The notes under the pieces are model-generated. The model saw only the letters and a list, made by a program, of their open reading frames with translations, did not search any database and was not told the origin of the DNA. Position numbers and translations under genes: made by a program. Positions 53,590 through 61,486 of a DNA stretch of 64,000 nt are shown in pieces. The stretch is from Haliscomenobacter sp965225875 (lineage in GTDB: Bacteria > Bacteroidota > Bacteroidia > Chitinophagales > Saprospiraceae), in the NCBI RefSeq assembly GCF_965225875.1, contig NZ_CBDDBS010000003.1, forward strand, positions 2,170,001 to 2,234,000, in the 5' to 3' direction. How positions within the stretch are numbered: position 1 is the stretch's first letter; every line of letters begins with the position of its first letter.

Positions 53590-54180
53590 ATGTCTACAAA
53601 ACTCTTGGCCAGTGCCCTGCTGATCAGCAGCCTTTGGGTATTGGGCTCCAACTCCCTCATTGCTGAACAACAAGCCGTGCCAAGGGGAGTTTCAGTCGGG
53701 GACAAGGAAAAGTCGCTGGCTGCCTTCCAAAGCATCCTCAAAGTGCTAAAAAGTCCACGTTGCATGAATTGCCATCCCTCTGGAGACGTCCCACGTCAGG
53801 GCGACGATCAACACCTCCATCGTATGGGCGTCAGCCGGGGGAAAGCCGACCACGGTGGTCTGGTTAAAAAATGTGAAACCTGTCATCATCAGGAGAACAA
53901 CCTTTATGCCAACGTTCCTGGGGCGCCGCATTGGGGCCTGGCGCCCCGTTCGATGGGTTGGCAGGGTTTAAGCGATTTGGAACTGGGTAAAGCTCTGGTG
54001 GATAAAAATAAAAACGGAGGACGTAGTCCGCAAGACCTTGTCAAACACATGGGGCAGGATTCCCTAGTGCTTTGGGCATGGAATCCTGGGCCCGGTCGGA
54101 CTCCTCCACCTGTTGCCCTCCCTGAATTTCGGGCCGCCCTTAACGAATGGTTGACCAACGGCGCACATATTCCTCAATGA
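53590..54180 (+). CDS. c-type cytochrome-like protein with two CxxCH motifs
   Basis: 196 residues. A signal-like N-terminus (LLASALLISSLWVLGSNSLIA) leads to two heme-attachment motifs, CMNCH (58-62) and CETCH (95-99), spaced as in small multiheme cytochromes, with extra His residues nearby (HLHRMG, CHHQEN) that could serve as axial ligands. The C-terminal part (SLVLWAWNPGPGRTPPPVALPEFRAALNEWLTNGAHIP) is not recognised. It lies 15 bases before the [2Fe-2S] subunit gene, so it is the likely electron acceptor of the molybdopterin dehydrogenase encoded downstream. Confidence 0.75.
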   Translation: MSTKLLASALLISSLWVLGSNSLIAEQQAVPRGVSVGDKEKSLAAFQSILKVLKSPRCMNCHPSGDVPRQGDDQHLHRMGVSRGKADHGGLVKKCETCHHQENNLYANVPGAPHWGLAPRSMGWQGLSDLELGKALVDKNKNGGRSPQDLVKHMGQDSLVLWAWNPGPGRTPPPVALPEFRAALNEWLTNGAHIPQ

Positions 54181-54195
54181 TTCAAAATTATAGTC

Positions 54196-54666
54196 ATGAA
54201 AATAGATTTCAGCATCAATAAAAAACCCGTCAGCGTAGATGTTGACCCCGAAATGCCCTTACTCTGGGTCGTCCGGGATGAGTTGCACCTCAAAGCCACC
54301 AAATTCGGCTGTGGCCGAGCCATGTGCGGTGCCTGTACCTTGCATGTCGATGGGGAGGTGTACCGTTCTTGCGCGCTGCCCGTGCAGTATGCCGCAGGTA
54401 AGGAGGTGACAACTCTGGAGGGATTGTCTACCGAGACCAAAATTCACCCCATTCAGCAAGCCTGGATTGAAGAAGAAGTTCCCCAGTGTGGATATTGCCA
54501 GCCCGGCTTTATGATGGCCGCGGCTAAACTCATTCAGGAGATTCCCAATCCCAGCGACGAAGACATCAAAAGCAATATCAGCAACATTTGTCGCTGCGGT
54601 ACCCATCCCCGCATCATCAAAGCCATCAAAAGAGCAGCAGCCATTCAACAAGCTTCCAAAATCTGA
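54196..54666 (+). CDS. [2Fe-2S] subunit of molybdopterin dehydrogenase (IorA/CoxS type)
   Basis: 156 residues, the usual length for the small subunit of the xanthine oxidase family. The N-terminal plant-ferredoxin-like cluster is held by the Cys residues in KFGCGRAMCGACTLHVDG and YRSC (about 35-60). The second cluster, on the four-helix domain, uses QCGYCQPGFMMAA and ICRCGTHPRI. No signal peptide: as in IorAB, it should be folded with the large subunit and carried across by that subunit's Tat signal. It lies four bases upstream of the large subunit gene. Confidence 0.93.
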   Translation: MKIDFSINKKPVSVDVDPEMPLLWVVRDELHLKATKFGCGRAMCGACTLHVDGEVYRSCALPVQYAAGKEVTTLEGLSTETKIHPIQQAWIEEEVPQCGYCQPGFMMAAAKLIQEIPNPSDEDIKSNISNICRCGTHPRIIKAIKRAAAIQQASKI

Positions 54667-54670
54667 CACC

Positions 54671-56851
54671 ATGAGCACTAAAGCCAATTCCAATAAAAGA
54701 CCTTTTTCTCGGCGCAAATTCCTACGCCGTACTGCCGTTGTACTCGGCGGCTCAATTGTAGCGGGTTACCTGGGCTGCTCGCCTACCCGGCGTTATTTGG
54801 CTCAAACGGTAGAAGGTATGGACTTTCCAGCCGTCATCTCCTCTATGAAGCCCGATTTTTGGTTTCAGGTTTTGAGTGACAATTCCATTTTGTTCAAATC
54901 ACCGAAAATAGAAATGGGGCAAAATGTGATTACTGGTTTGGCGATGCTAGCCGCCGAAGAGCTGGAAATCCCCTTGGAACGCATCAAAGTGGAACATGCC
55001 AGCACCGGCAGTGGGATTGTTGATTCCCTGGGCACTGGTGGTAGCAATTCTACGCTGGCCTTGTACATACCAGTGCGGGAAGTAGCCGCCACCATGCGCG
55101 AAATGCTCAAAACTGCCGCTGCTGAGCAATGGGGAGTACCATTGAGTAGTGTCGCCGCAAAAGATGGGGTATTGAGTAGTGGGAACAAAAGCATGACCTA
55201 TGCCGAAATTGCGGAAAGTACCACAGAATGGAAAACCCCAAAAACTCCTGCACTGAAACCTTCATCTGCGTTCAAATACGTCGGCAAAACCGTAAAAAGG
55301 CTTGACTTACAGGAAAAAGTTATGGGCACGGCCTTATACACCATCGACCATGAGCGCAATGGTCTGCTACACGCCGTTACCCTCGAATGCCCTTATTTGA
55401 ATGGCAAGATCAAAAGTATTGATACGACCGAAGCGGCCAAAATGCCAGACGTAGTGAAGGTAATCCAGGAAGACGATTTGCTTGCTGTGGTCGCCACCAA
55501 CCGTTATGCCGCCGAAATGGCCGTGCGCAAGATCAAAGTGGAATGGGACATCCCCAAAGCCTGGCAGCAAAAAGAAATCATCGGCCTAGTCACGGTTGGC
55601 AAAGGCAAACCGGTCAATGTCCAGGATAAAGGCAGTGCCCGATCTATCCTGTCAAACAGCAAAGCCAAGATTTTTGAACAGGCCTACCGAACCCCCATGG
55701 CGGCGCATGCCCAAATGGAAACCTACGGAACCCTTGCCCATATTGAAAATGACGAGGCAAGCATCGTTATTGGCACCCAAGCTCCAGGGATGATCCAAGG
55801 GGAACTCGCTAGCGCAATGGGGATGAAGAAGAACAAAGTGGATGTACAAGCGCCTTACCTTGGCGGCGGTTTTGGCCGAAAAATGGGCCGCAACAACGCC
55901 ACCCAAGCCGCCAGGATCAGCAAAATTGTAGGTGCCCCCATCAAACTGATTCCTACCCGTGAACAGGAGTTCCAAAATTCGGTATACCGCCCCAATACCC
56001 ATCACGTATTGAAAGCCGTATTTGACGAGCAAGGGGAACTTGAGGCTATCTCTCACGACCAGGCTACACCGGACATGGTCATGAAAAACCTGGGTGGTAA
56101 TTTTGCCCTTTCTATGGTTGGTGCAGATTGGCTTTCAGCAGGTCATGGTGCGAGCATTATGTACCCCGTCAAAAACCGCTCCGCTTCCGTTTGGAATGTG
56201 GAAGTCCCCTACCTTTCCGGCATTTGGCGCTCGGTGGGCATTTTTGCCAACACCTTTGCCATCGAGTCGTTTGTGAACGAATTGGCCCACCATACCAAGC
56301 AAGACCCAATCGAAATGCGGCTCAAACTGCTCAAAGGTGGCGATGAACTCAACCAACGGATGAGTAAGGTGCTGGAAGTACTGAAAGATAAAGCTGATTG
56401 GAGCGCTGAACGTAAGCCTGGGGTTGGCCGAAGCGTCGCCATTTGTAATGACCGCAAAACCATCGCCGCCGCTGCCATCGAGGTGTCGATTGTGGATGGG
56501 GCCGTCAAAGTACTAAAAGTGACCGAAGTGGTAGATTGTGGCATCGCCATCAACCCTGGCGGTATTCACCAACAGGTAGAAGGCGCGATCATGATGGGCA
56601 TCAGCGCAGCTTTGTACGAAGAAATCACCATCGCGGATGGCAAAATCTCGGCGAGCAATTACCACGAATATCCTCTGGCAACTTTGAATGATGTTCCTGA
56701 AATTCAGGTCGTGATTCTGGAAAATGCCCCCGAGCCTTTTGGCATTGGGGAGCCGCCCCTAGGGCCGGTTGCGCCAGCCATTGCCGGGGCTTTATTGGAT
56801 TTGACGGGAAAGGCGTTGCGGTCTTTACCGTTAAGATTAAGCGAGGGGTAA
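54671..56851 (+). CDS. Molybdopterin-binding subunit, isoquinoline 1-oxidoreductase (IorB)-like, Tat-exported
   Basis: 726 residues. The N-terminus carries a twin-arginine signal (SRRKFLRRTAVVLGGSIVAGYLG). The body follows the xanthine oxidase large subunit in the IorB form: substrate and cofactor contacts in MGQNVITGLAMLAAEELEIP, the molybdopterin loop LGGGFGRKMGRNN at about 397-409, and the catalytic Glu in GIGEPPLGPVAPAIAG (about 694). It hydroxylates a heteroaromatic or aldehyde substrate using water and passes electrons to the [2Fe-2S] subunit and probably to the cytochrome encoded upstream. No XdhC/CoxI or CoxF maturation gene is beside it. Substrate unknown. Confidence 0.92.
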   Translation: MSTKANSNKRPFSRRKFLRRTAVVLGGSIVAGYLGCSPTRRYLAQTVEGMDFPAVISSMKPDFWFQVLSDNSILFKSPKIEMGQNVITGLAMLAAEELEIPLERIKVEHASTGSGIVDSLGTGGSNSTLALYIPVREVAATMREMLKTAAAEQWGVPLSSVAAKDGVLSSGNKSMTYAEIAESTTEWKTPKTPALKPSSAFKYVGKTVKRLDLQEKVMGTALYTIDHERNGLLHAVTLECPYLNGKIKSIDTTEAAKMPDVVKVIQEDDLLAVVATNRYAAEMAVRKIKVEWDIPKAWQQKEIIGLVTVGKGKPVNVQDKGSARSILSNSKAKIFEQAYRTPMAAHAQMETYGTLAHIENDEASIVIGTQAPGMIQGELASAMGMKKNKVDVQAPYLGGGFGRKMGRNNATQAARISKIVGAPIKLIPTREQEFQNSVYRPNTHHVLKAVFDEQGELEAISHDQATPDMVMKNLGGNFALSMVGADWLSAGHGASIMYPVKNRSASVWNVEVPYLSGIWRSVGIFANTFAIESFVNELAHHTKQDPIEMRLKLLKGGDELNQRMSKVLEVLKDKADWSAERKPGVGRSVAICNDRKTIAAAAIEVSIVDGAVKVLKVTEVVDCGIAINPGGIHQQVEGAIMMGISAALYEEITIADGKISASNYHEYPLATLNDVPEIQVVILENAPEPFGIGEPPLGPVAPAIAGALLDLTGKALRSLPLRLSEG

Positions 56852-57295
56852 ATTGCAGGTTTTTGAAGTGTTGAGCACAACAATATCACTTTCCAGCAAT
56901 GCTTTTTTCTGGATTTTTGTAAAAATAATGGTACGGATTACCCATTAAACCGCTGGTTCAAACTTAGGTGTATTGAACCAGCGGCTTCATCTCAAAGTTT
57001 TATAAACACCCCTTATTTAAAACGAATCCCAATTTTCGCGGTATTCTCCCAGTCAATCAGCAGGTTTCCATTTACTGTACATTCAAGTTGAAATAGTGTA
57101 GTTGTAAAGCACAGATAGGCCCGATGATGAGGACCGCTCTTTTGGATTAACAATCCGTTAGGAAAAACTGCAATATCTTCCAAGACTCTCCGGATTCTGT
57201 GCATGAATATTTGTATCGATCAATTATTCATTCACCCTGGTATTTGGGTTGCAAACTCACTGCACCCGGGCACCGCCATTTTCAATCCGACAAAT
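56852..57295. other. Intergenic region with terminator-like hairpin
   Basis: A 12-bp perfect stem, CCGCTGGTTCAA (56950-56961) with TTGAACCAGCGG (56973-56984), is followed by CTTCATC and lies about 100 bases after the IorB-like gene. It is probably the terminator of that operon. The rest of the gap shows no supported gene; a 63-codon minus-strand frame at 57013-57204 has no recognisable features. Confidence 0.5.
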
Positions 57296-58165
57296 ATGAA
57301 AACCATTTTTTTGCACACTCTTTTTTGCCTGCTTGCCACTACTACTTTTGCCCAAAGCACTCCTGAATCAAAATTATTAGGCGTGGTTGACTTAAATGGG
57401 CTACAGCAGGCACCTTATGCCAGCTGGTACAATCCCGCATACCAAAATTACACGCCCAATCCAGGTATTGCGGCCCAACTCAAACAGCAAAACACGGCTT
57501 CCATCAACATCAAAATCGTTTTTGGTACCTGGTGTGGCGATAGTAGAAGAGAATTGCCCAGAATGATGAAAGTACTGGATCAGCTCGCTTTGCCAGCTGC
57601 AAAAATCACCCTCATTGCCGTCGACAATGCCGATAGCACCTACAAACAAAGTCCGGGCCGCGAAGACCGGGGCTTGTTTGCTTTCAGAGTGCCCACCTTG
57701 ATCGTTTACGAAAATGGGGTGGAACTCAACCGCATCAATGAATCCCCCGTGGAGAGCCTGGAACGAGACCTGCTCAAAATCCTGCGCAAAGAAGCCTACA
57801 CGCCCAATTACCAGAGTTATTCCTACCTCAACAAATGGCTCAAAGCAGGTTTGTTGACTGATGAAAACGTCAGCTACCTGGGCCTGGCCAATCAAATCCG
57901 GCACAACATTTCGGGCGAAAGTGAACTCAACGCAGCAGCTTATTATTTGCTGAACAGTGGCCATGAAAAAGCAGCCCTCAGCGTTTTTCGAATCAACGTA
58001 GCCTTACACCCCAATTCGGCCAATGTTTACGACAGCTTGGGCGATGGCTATTTAAAAAATGGCAACAAGGAACGTGCCCTCGCTTTTTTTGAACAAGCCC
58101 TCAAATTGGACCCCAATGTGGAAGAAACCCGCAACAAGTACAAAAAATTGTTAATGATTCAATAA
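57296..58165 (+). CDS. Exported thioredoxin-like protein with TPR repeats
   Basis: 289 residues from the ATG at 57296, which starts a proper signal peptide (MKTIFLHTLFCLLATTTFAQ); an upstream ATG 31 codons away would hide it. Residues about 65-170 resemble a thioredoxin fold: INIKIVFGTWCGDSRRELPRM, with the active-site Cys80, then ITLIAVDNAD and the cis-Pro segment FRVPTLIVYENG. The second active-site Cys is Ser (CGDS), so disulfide exchange would be by a one-cysteine mechanism. From about 205 there are two or three TPR units (NVYDSLGDGYLKNGNKERALAFFEQALKLDP). A periplasmic redox or chaperone role is plausible. Confidence 0.8.
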   Translation: MKTIFLHTLFCLLATTTFAQSTPESKLLGVVDLNGLQQAPYASWYNPAYQNYTPNPGIAAQLKQQNTASINIKIVFGTWCGDSRRELPRMMKVLDQLALPAAKITLIAVDNADSTYKQSPGREDRGLFAFRVPTLIVYENGVELNRINESPVESLERDLLKILRKEAYTPNYQSYSYLNKWLKAGLLTDENVSYLGLANQIRHNISGESELNAAAYYLLNSGHEKAALSVFRINVALHPNSANVYDSLGDGYLKNGNKERALAFFEQALKLDPNVEETRNKYKKLLMIQ

Positions 58166-58247
58166 GGAAGTTAAGTGCCTGTTAAGCACTGCTTTTGTGG
58201 ATTGTTGCACGATATGGATGTGCTAAATTAGCTCAAAATCAGCACTT

Positions 58248-58718
58248 ATGGCCCAACATTCAGGCTTTGTATCAACTCCTCGAAGTCGCTTGCTGGTAGG
58301 TAAGCCCAAGCAGCAAGCGGCTTTTTATTCTCACCATGCCAAGCCACTCAAACCTAAGCATAGCTCTACAAACGAAGCCTCCCAAGAGGTCATTTTTGAA
58401 CAAATCAAAATTTACCTCAGCCAGCATGTAAAAGACAAAATCTGTCTGGATGAGTTGTGCAAACGTTTCAATTGTGACAAGTTCAATCTCCTGCGCCAGT
58501 TCAAACAATATACTGGACTATCTCCGATCAATTACCTGATTACCCTGCGCATCCAAAGCGCCAAAGAACTGATGATCAGCACCAATTTACCTTTGGTACA
58601 AATCGCCCTGGAAAGTGGCTTTTATGACCAAAGTCATTTCAGCAATTGTTTTTTAAAATTAGTGGGGCTGACGCCCGGGGAGTATCGAAGGCGAGTTGCA
58701 CAGCATTTGGATAGGTGA
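58248..58718 (+). CDS. AraC-family transcriptional regulator (short form)
   Basis: 156 residues. The C-terminal 100 hold two helix-turn-helix units of the AraC type: ICLDELCKRFNCDKFNLLRQFKQYTGLSPINYLITLRIQSAKELM and then LPLVQIALESGFYDQSHFSNCFLKLVGLTPGEYRR. The N-terminal 45 residues are basic and unlike the usual cupin sensing domain, so this is a short AraC member without an evident ligand site. It stands alone, convergent with the msrA gene. Confidence 0.85.
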   Translation: MAQHSGFVSTPRSRLLVGKPKQQAAFYSHHAKPLKPKHSSTNEASQEVIFEQIKIYLSQHVKDKICLDELCKRFNCDKFNLLRQFKQYTGLSPINYLITLRIQSAKELMISTNLPLVQIALESGFYDQSHFSNCFLKLVGLTPGEYRRRVAQHLDR

Positions 58719-58769
58719 AATTTCAGGCATGCTCCAAGGCGCAAGGTGCTCATCTCACCCATAAAGCAA

Positions 58770-59441
58770 TCAATGCTGCACTTTCCCTGGTTTGAGGAGG
58801 TCGCTCAGCTGAGCCTGCGCGCGCATCAGCCTTGGAATGGACTCGTGCTGCACATAGGAGCTTTCAGGATGGTGTTGCACATAATCCTGGTGGTAGTCTT
58901 CCGCCACCCAAAATTTGGTGAATGCAGCAACCTCCACCGAAATGGGCCGCTTGTACTTTTTAGAGGCGTTGAGCGTAGCGATATACTCTTCCACCATGGC
59001 TTTTTCTACCGGATTTTTGTAAAAAATGATGGAGCGGTATTGCGATCCAAGGTCTGGCCCCTGGCCATTCACCTGGGTCAGATCTCCCGAGGCAAAATAC
59101 ACCCGCAATAGGGTTTTGTAATCGATCACCGTGCTATCGTAATACACTTCTACCGATTCTGCGTGGCCGGTTGTACCGGTATTGGATTGCTCATAGGTCG
59201 GATTTTGGGTGGTGCCGCCTGCATAACCAGAAATGACTTCGGCCACCCCATTGATACTTTCGAATACCGCCTCTTCACACCAAAAACAGCCTGCTGCAAA
59301 AACGGCGGTATGGTATTTGGCCAATTCAGCGGAGGGGACTTTGGTAGTGGAACGTACCGTCGTTGGATAACCTTGTTTCTGTCCGCAGGAACTGAGGGCC
59401 AAAAAAATGGGGAAGCTCAGTAAAATATGGATCGGTTTCAT
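58770..59441 (-). CDS. msrA: Peptide methionine sulfoxide reductase A, lipoprotein form
   Basis: 223 residues. A lipobox (LALSSC, Cys19) suggests anchoring in the envelope. The MsrA core begins with the catalytic motif AAGCFWCEEAVF (Cys52, Glu56 region) and continues with GYAGGTTQNPTYEQSNTGTTGHAESVEVYYD, GQGPDLGSQYRSIIFY and FWVAEDYHQDY, all signature positions. It reduces methionine-S-sulfoxide in oxidised proteins using a resolving Cys or thioredoxin. Only the first catalytic Cys is clearly present with its CFWCE partner; the C-terminal recycling cysteines are absent. It likely repairs exported proteins. Confidence 0.93.
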   Translation of the reverse strand: MKPIHILLSFPIFLALSSCGQKQGYPTTVRSTTKVPSAELAKYHTAVFAAGCFWCEEAVFESINGVAEVISGYAGGTTQNPTYEQSNTGTTGHAESVEVYYDSTVIDYKTLLRVYFASGDLTQVNGQGPDLGSQYRSIIFYKNPVEKAMVEEYIATLNASKKYKRPISVEVAAFTKFWVAEDYHQDYVQHHPESSYVQHESIPRLMRAQAQLSDLLKPGKVQH

Positions 59442-59556
59442 TGATTTTTGCTTTGTCTGAAAGTTGATTTGTGGTTTAAGGGTAACAGGGAAGGGGTTGA
59501 AATGGTTTAAGGTTGTTTATCTTGGCTGGTAGAAAAATTGCTACAAACCTAAAAGC

Positions 59557-61122
59557 ATGAATAAGGCCTGTTTGCTCCTTTTACTGATGTGTACATTGGG
59601 GATTTCCCTGGACTGTTTTGCTCAAAACAGCTACAATCGCACTACTCAGCCTCCCATTGCTCAGCCAGATTTGCTCATCCAATCTTCCCAGCAGGAATTG
59701 CTTGAGGCTTTCAATTGGGCCAAAGAGAAGGCCAGGTTTTATGTGCAAACCGGAAAAACGGGCCCCCTGGATGCCTGGGAACGGGGCGCAGGATCAGGAG
59801 ATGTTTCCTATCTACCCACTTATTGGGCGGGTTACCCTAAAAGGTCGGCGTTTTATTCCCGCGATTTTTGTCACCAACTTATCGGCGCCCATCTGCTGGG
59901 GCTACAGGAGGAAAATTTTACGATGCTGAAAGCTTTTGCAGCTTCGGCTGACGAGGGCAAAAAATGGTTCCCATTGTGGGCCATCAACTTTAATGGCGCA
60001 CCATTCCTGCTGGATTACCGGGGCAATGACAACTTTGTACGGGAGGTACCAGCAACGTTTGAACTGGTCGAAAAAGCGTATGAATTGTATCTATGGACTG
60101 GCGACGAGCGCTACCTCAAAGATGAAGTAATTTGGCGGTACTGCTCCAAAGTGGTGACCGACTTTATTGTGCTGCACGATCAACAATTGCCCAATGGTAT
60201 TGCCGAGGGTACCGGCAAGGGCATTTTTCAGGGCGCCGCCTCCTACAACGAAGCCCAGGATGCTCCTTTGATCGAATCGGGCGACGGAATCGCTTGCCAA
60301 TTCAAAGCTTTTGAGGCTTATGCTAAAATGGCGGCCCTGCGGGGCGAAGCCAAATTGGCCAAACTATTTGCAAAAAAAGCCACAGACCTGAAAACTTTTT
60401 TTAACCAAAACTGGGGCACCAAAAACACCAACACCTACAACCGGGGCTACACCGCAGATGGGAAAGCAGTGGCTGGATGGGGCAAAGAGAACTCCTGGTT
60501 CATGCCCATGAAAGGCTTGACCGAGGGCAATGTACCGCGCACCCAACTGTACCTCGATTTCATCAACCAACGACTGGAATCCAAGGACGATATTCCCGAC
60601 AACATTGAAGCCATCAGCTACATTCCCGAAACCTTTTTCCTGCACCAACAGAATGAAACCGCCTGGAAATGGATGAAGCACATCATCACCCGCTTAAACC
60701 AGCAACACAGCTACCAATCGGCAACGGGCCGGAATGGGGATTATCCTGAAGTATCGTACGTCCTGATTCGCAACACGGTGGTCGACTTGTTGGGGATCAC
60801 ACCACAGGCTAGCGCTCATGCCCTGAGCACCTTGTCGCACCTGCCAGCGGAAATCGACTACCTTGGCCTGGAAAACATCCGCATCGGCCAGTCGCTGGTA
60901 GCACTCAAACAGGAAGCAAACCACACTTCTACCCTCCGCTTGCAAGCAGGAGATGCCCCGCTGAACTGGCAAGCTGGTTTCCCGGGGGTACACCAACAGG
61001 CTTGGGTGAATGGGGTGAAAAAGGCTTGTCGACAAGGCAAAGACCAGTCGGGACGAGTTTATTCGTATTGTAAACTGAGGGTGAAGCCGGGCGATGTGGT
61101 AAGGGTGACGTTGAAGGGGTGA
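59557..61122 (+). CDS. (alpha/alpha)6-barrel glycosidase-like exported protein
   Basis: 521 residues with a signal peptide ending CFAQ (about 23). The body has repeating helical pairs with Trp and Asp/Glu-rich motifs (AWERGAGSGDVSYLPTYWAGYPKRSAFYSRDFCHQLIGAHLLGL; FELVEKAYELYLWTGDERYL; ESGDGIACQFKAFEAYAKMAAL), typical of six-hairpin glycosidases such as GH63/GH15-like enzymes. The conserved YSRDFCHQ and the ISYIPETF segments are probably active-site loops. The last 90 residues form a small beta domain. No exact family could be named, so reaction and substrate are unknown. Confidence 0.65.
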   Translation: MNKACLLLLLMCTLGISLDCFAQNSYNRTTQPPIAQPDLLIQSSQQELLEAFNWAKEKARFYVQTGKTGPLDAWERGAGSGDVSYLPTYWAGYPKRSAFYSRDFCHQLIGAHLLGLQEENFTMLKAFAASADEGKKWFPLWAINFNGAPFLLDYRGNDNFVREVPATFELVEKAYELYLWTGDERYLKDEVIWRYCSKVVTDFIVLHDQQLPNGIAEGTGKGIFQGAASYNEAQDAPLIESGDGIACQFKAFEAYAKMAALRGEAKLAKLFAKKATDLKTFFNQNWGTKNTNTYNRGYTADGKAVAGWGKENSWFMPMKGLTEGNVPRTQLYLDFINQRLESKDDIPDNIEAISYIPETFFLHQQNETAWKWMKHIITRLNQQHSYQSATGRNGDYPEVSYVLIRNTVVDLLGITPQASAHALSTLSHLPAEIDYLGLENIRIGQSLVALKQEANHTSTLRLQAGDAPLNWQAGFPGVHQQAWVNGVKKACRQGKDQSGRVYSYCKLRVKPGDVVRVTLKG

Positions 61123-61183
61123 GGGGGGCGATTGTGCAGACGTCTGCACAATTCCAAGTTTTGCCCCCACGATTCCTAATCCT

Positions 61184-61433
61184 AACGTGAGTTTTGAATT
61201 AATGAAACTGAAAATCAATTTAATAAATCCCAGACGAGGTATTTTGCTGCCTGGAGGGCAGCCATCTTGGTAGATTCAATGTAATCGGGATATTGTTGCG
61301 GCTGCCCGGTGGGCAACTATCTTTGAAAAAATCATGCAGATAGCTGCCCGCCGGGCAGCCAGGAATCATAAACATTCCATTATTTCTACCCAGATAACTG
61401 CCCTCCTGGCAGTTCTAATTCAAAACTCACGTT
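61184..61433. mobile_element. 250-bp fold-back MITE with 6-bp target duplication
   Basis: The 364-base gap between two plus-strand genes holds a complete small element. Its ends are perfect 18-bp inverted repeats, AACGTGAGTTTTGAATTA at 61184-61201 and the complement at 61416-61433, flanked by direct copies of AATCCT (61178-61183 and 61434-61439). Inside, 61245-61273 pairs with 61386-61414 (about 23 of 29) and 61300-61322 with 61338-61360 (21 of 23); each arm also has its own CTGCC/GGCAG hairpin, four in all. It has no open reading frame and must rely on a transposase encoded elsewhere. Confidence 0.75.
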
Positions 61434-61486
61434 AATCCTGCGGTATTTCCAAAATCCGGTATTATTTTCACAAAAAACACCACCGC

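Noticed and set aside
57013..57204. 63-codon minus-strand open frame between IorB-like and thioredoxin genes
   Set aside because: No recognisable domain, no promoter or partner gene; kept only as a note within the intergenic region.
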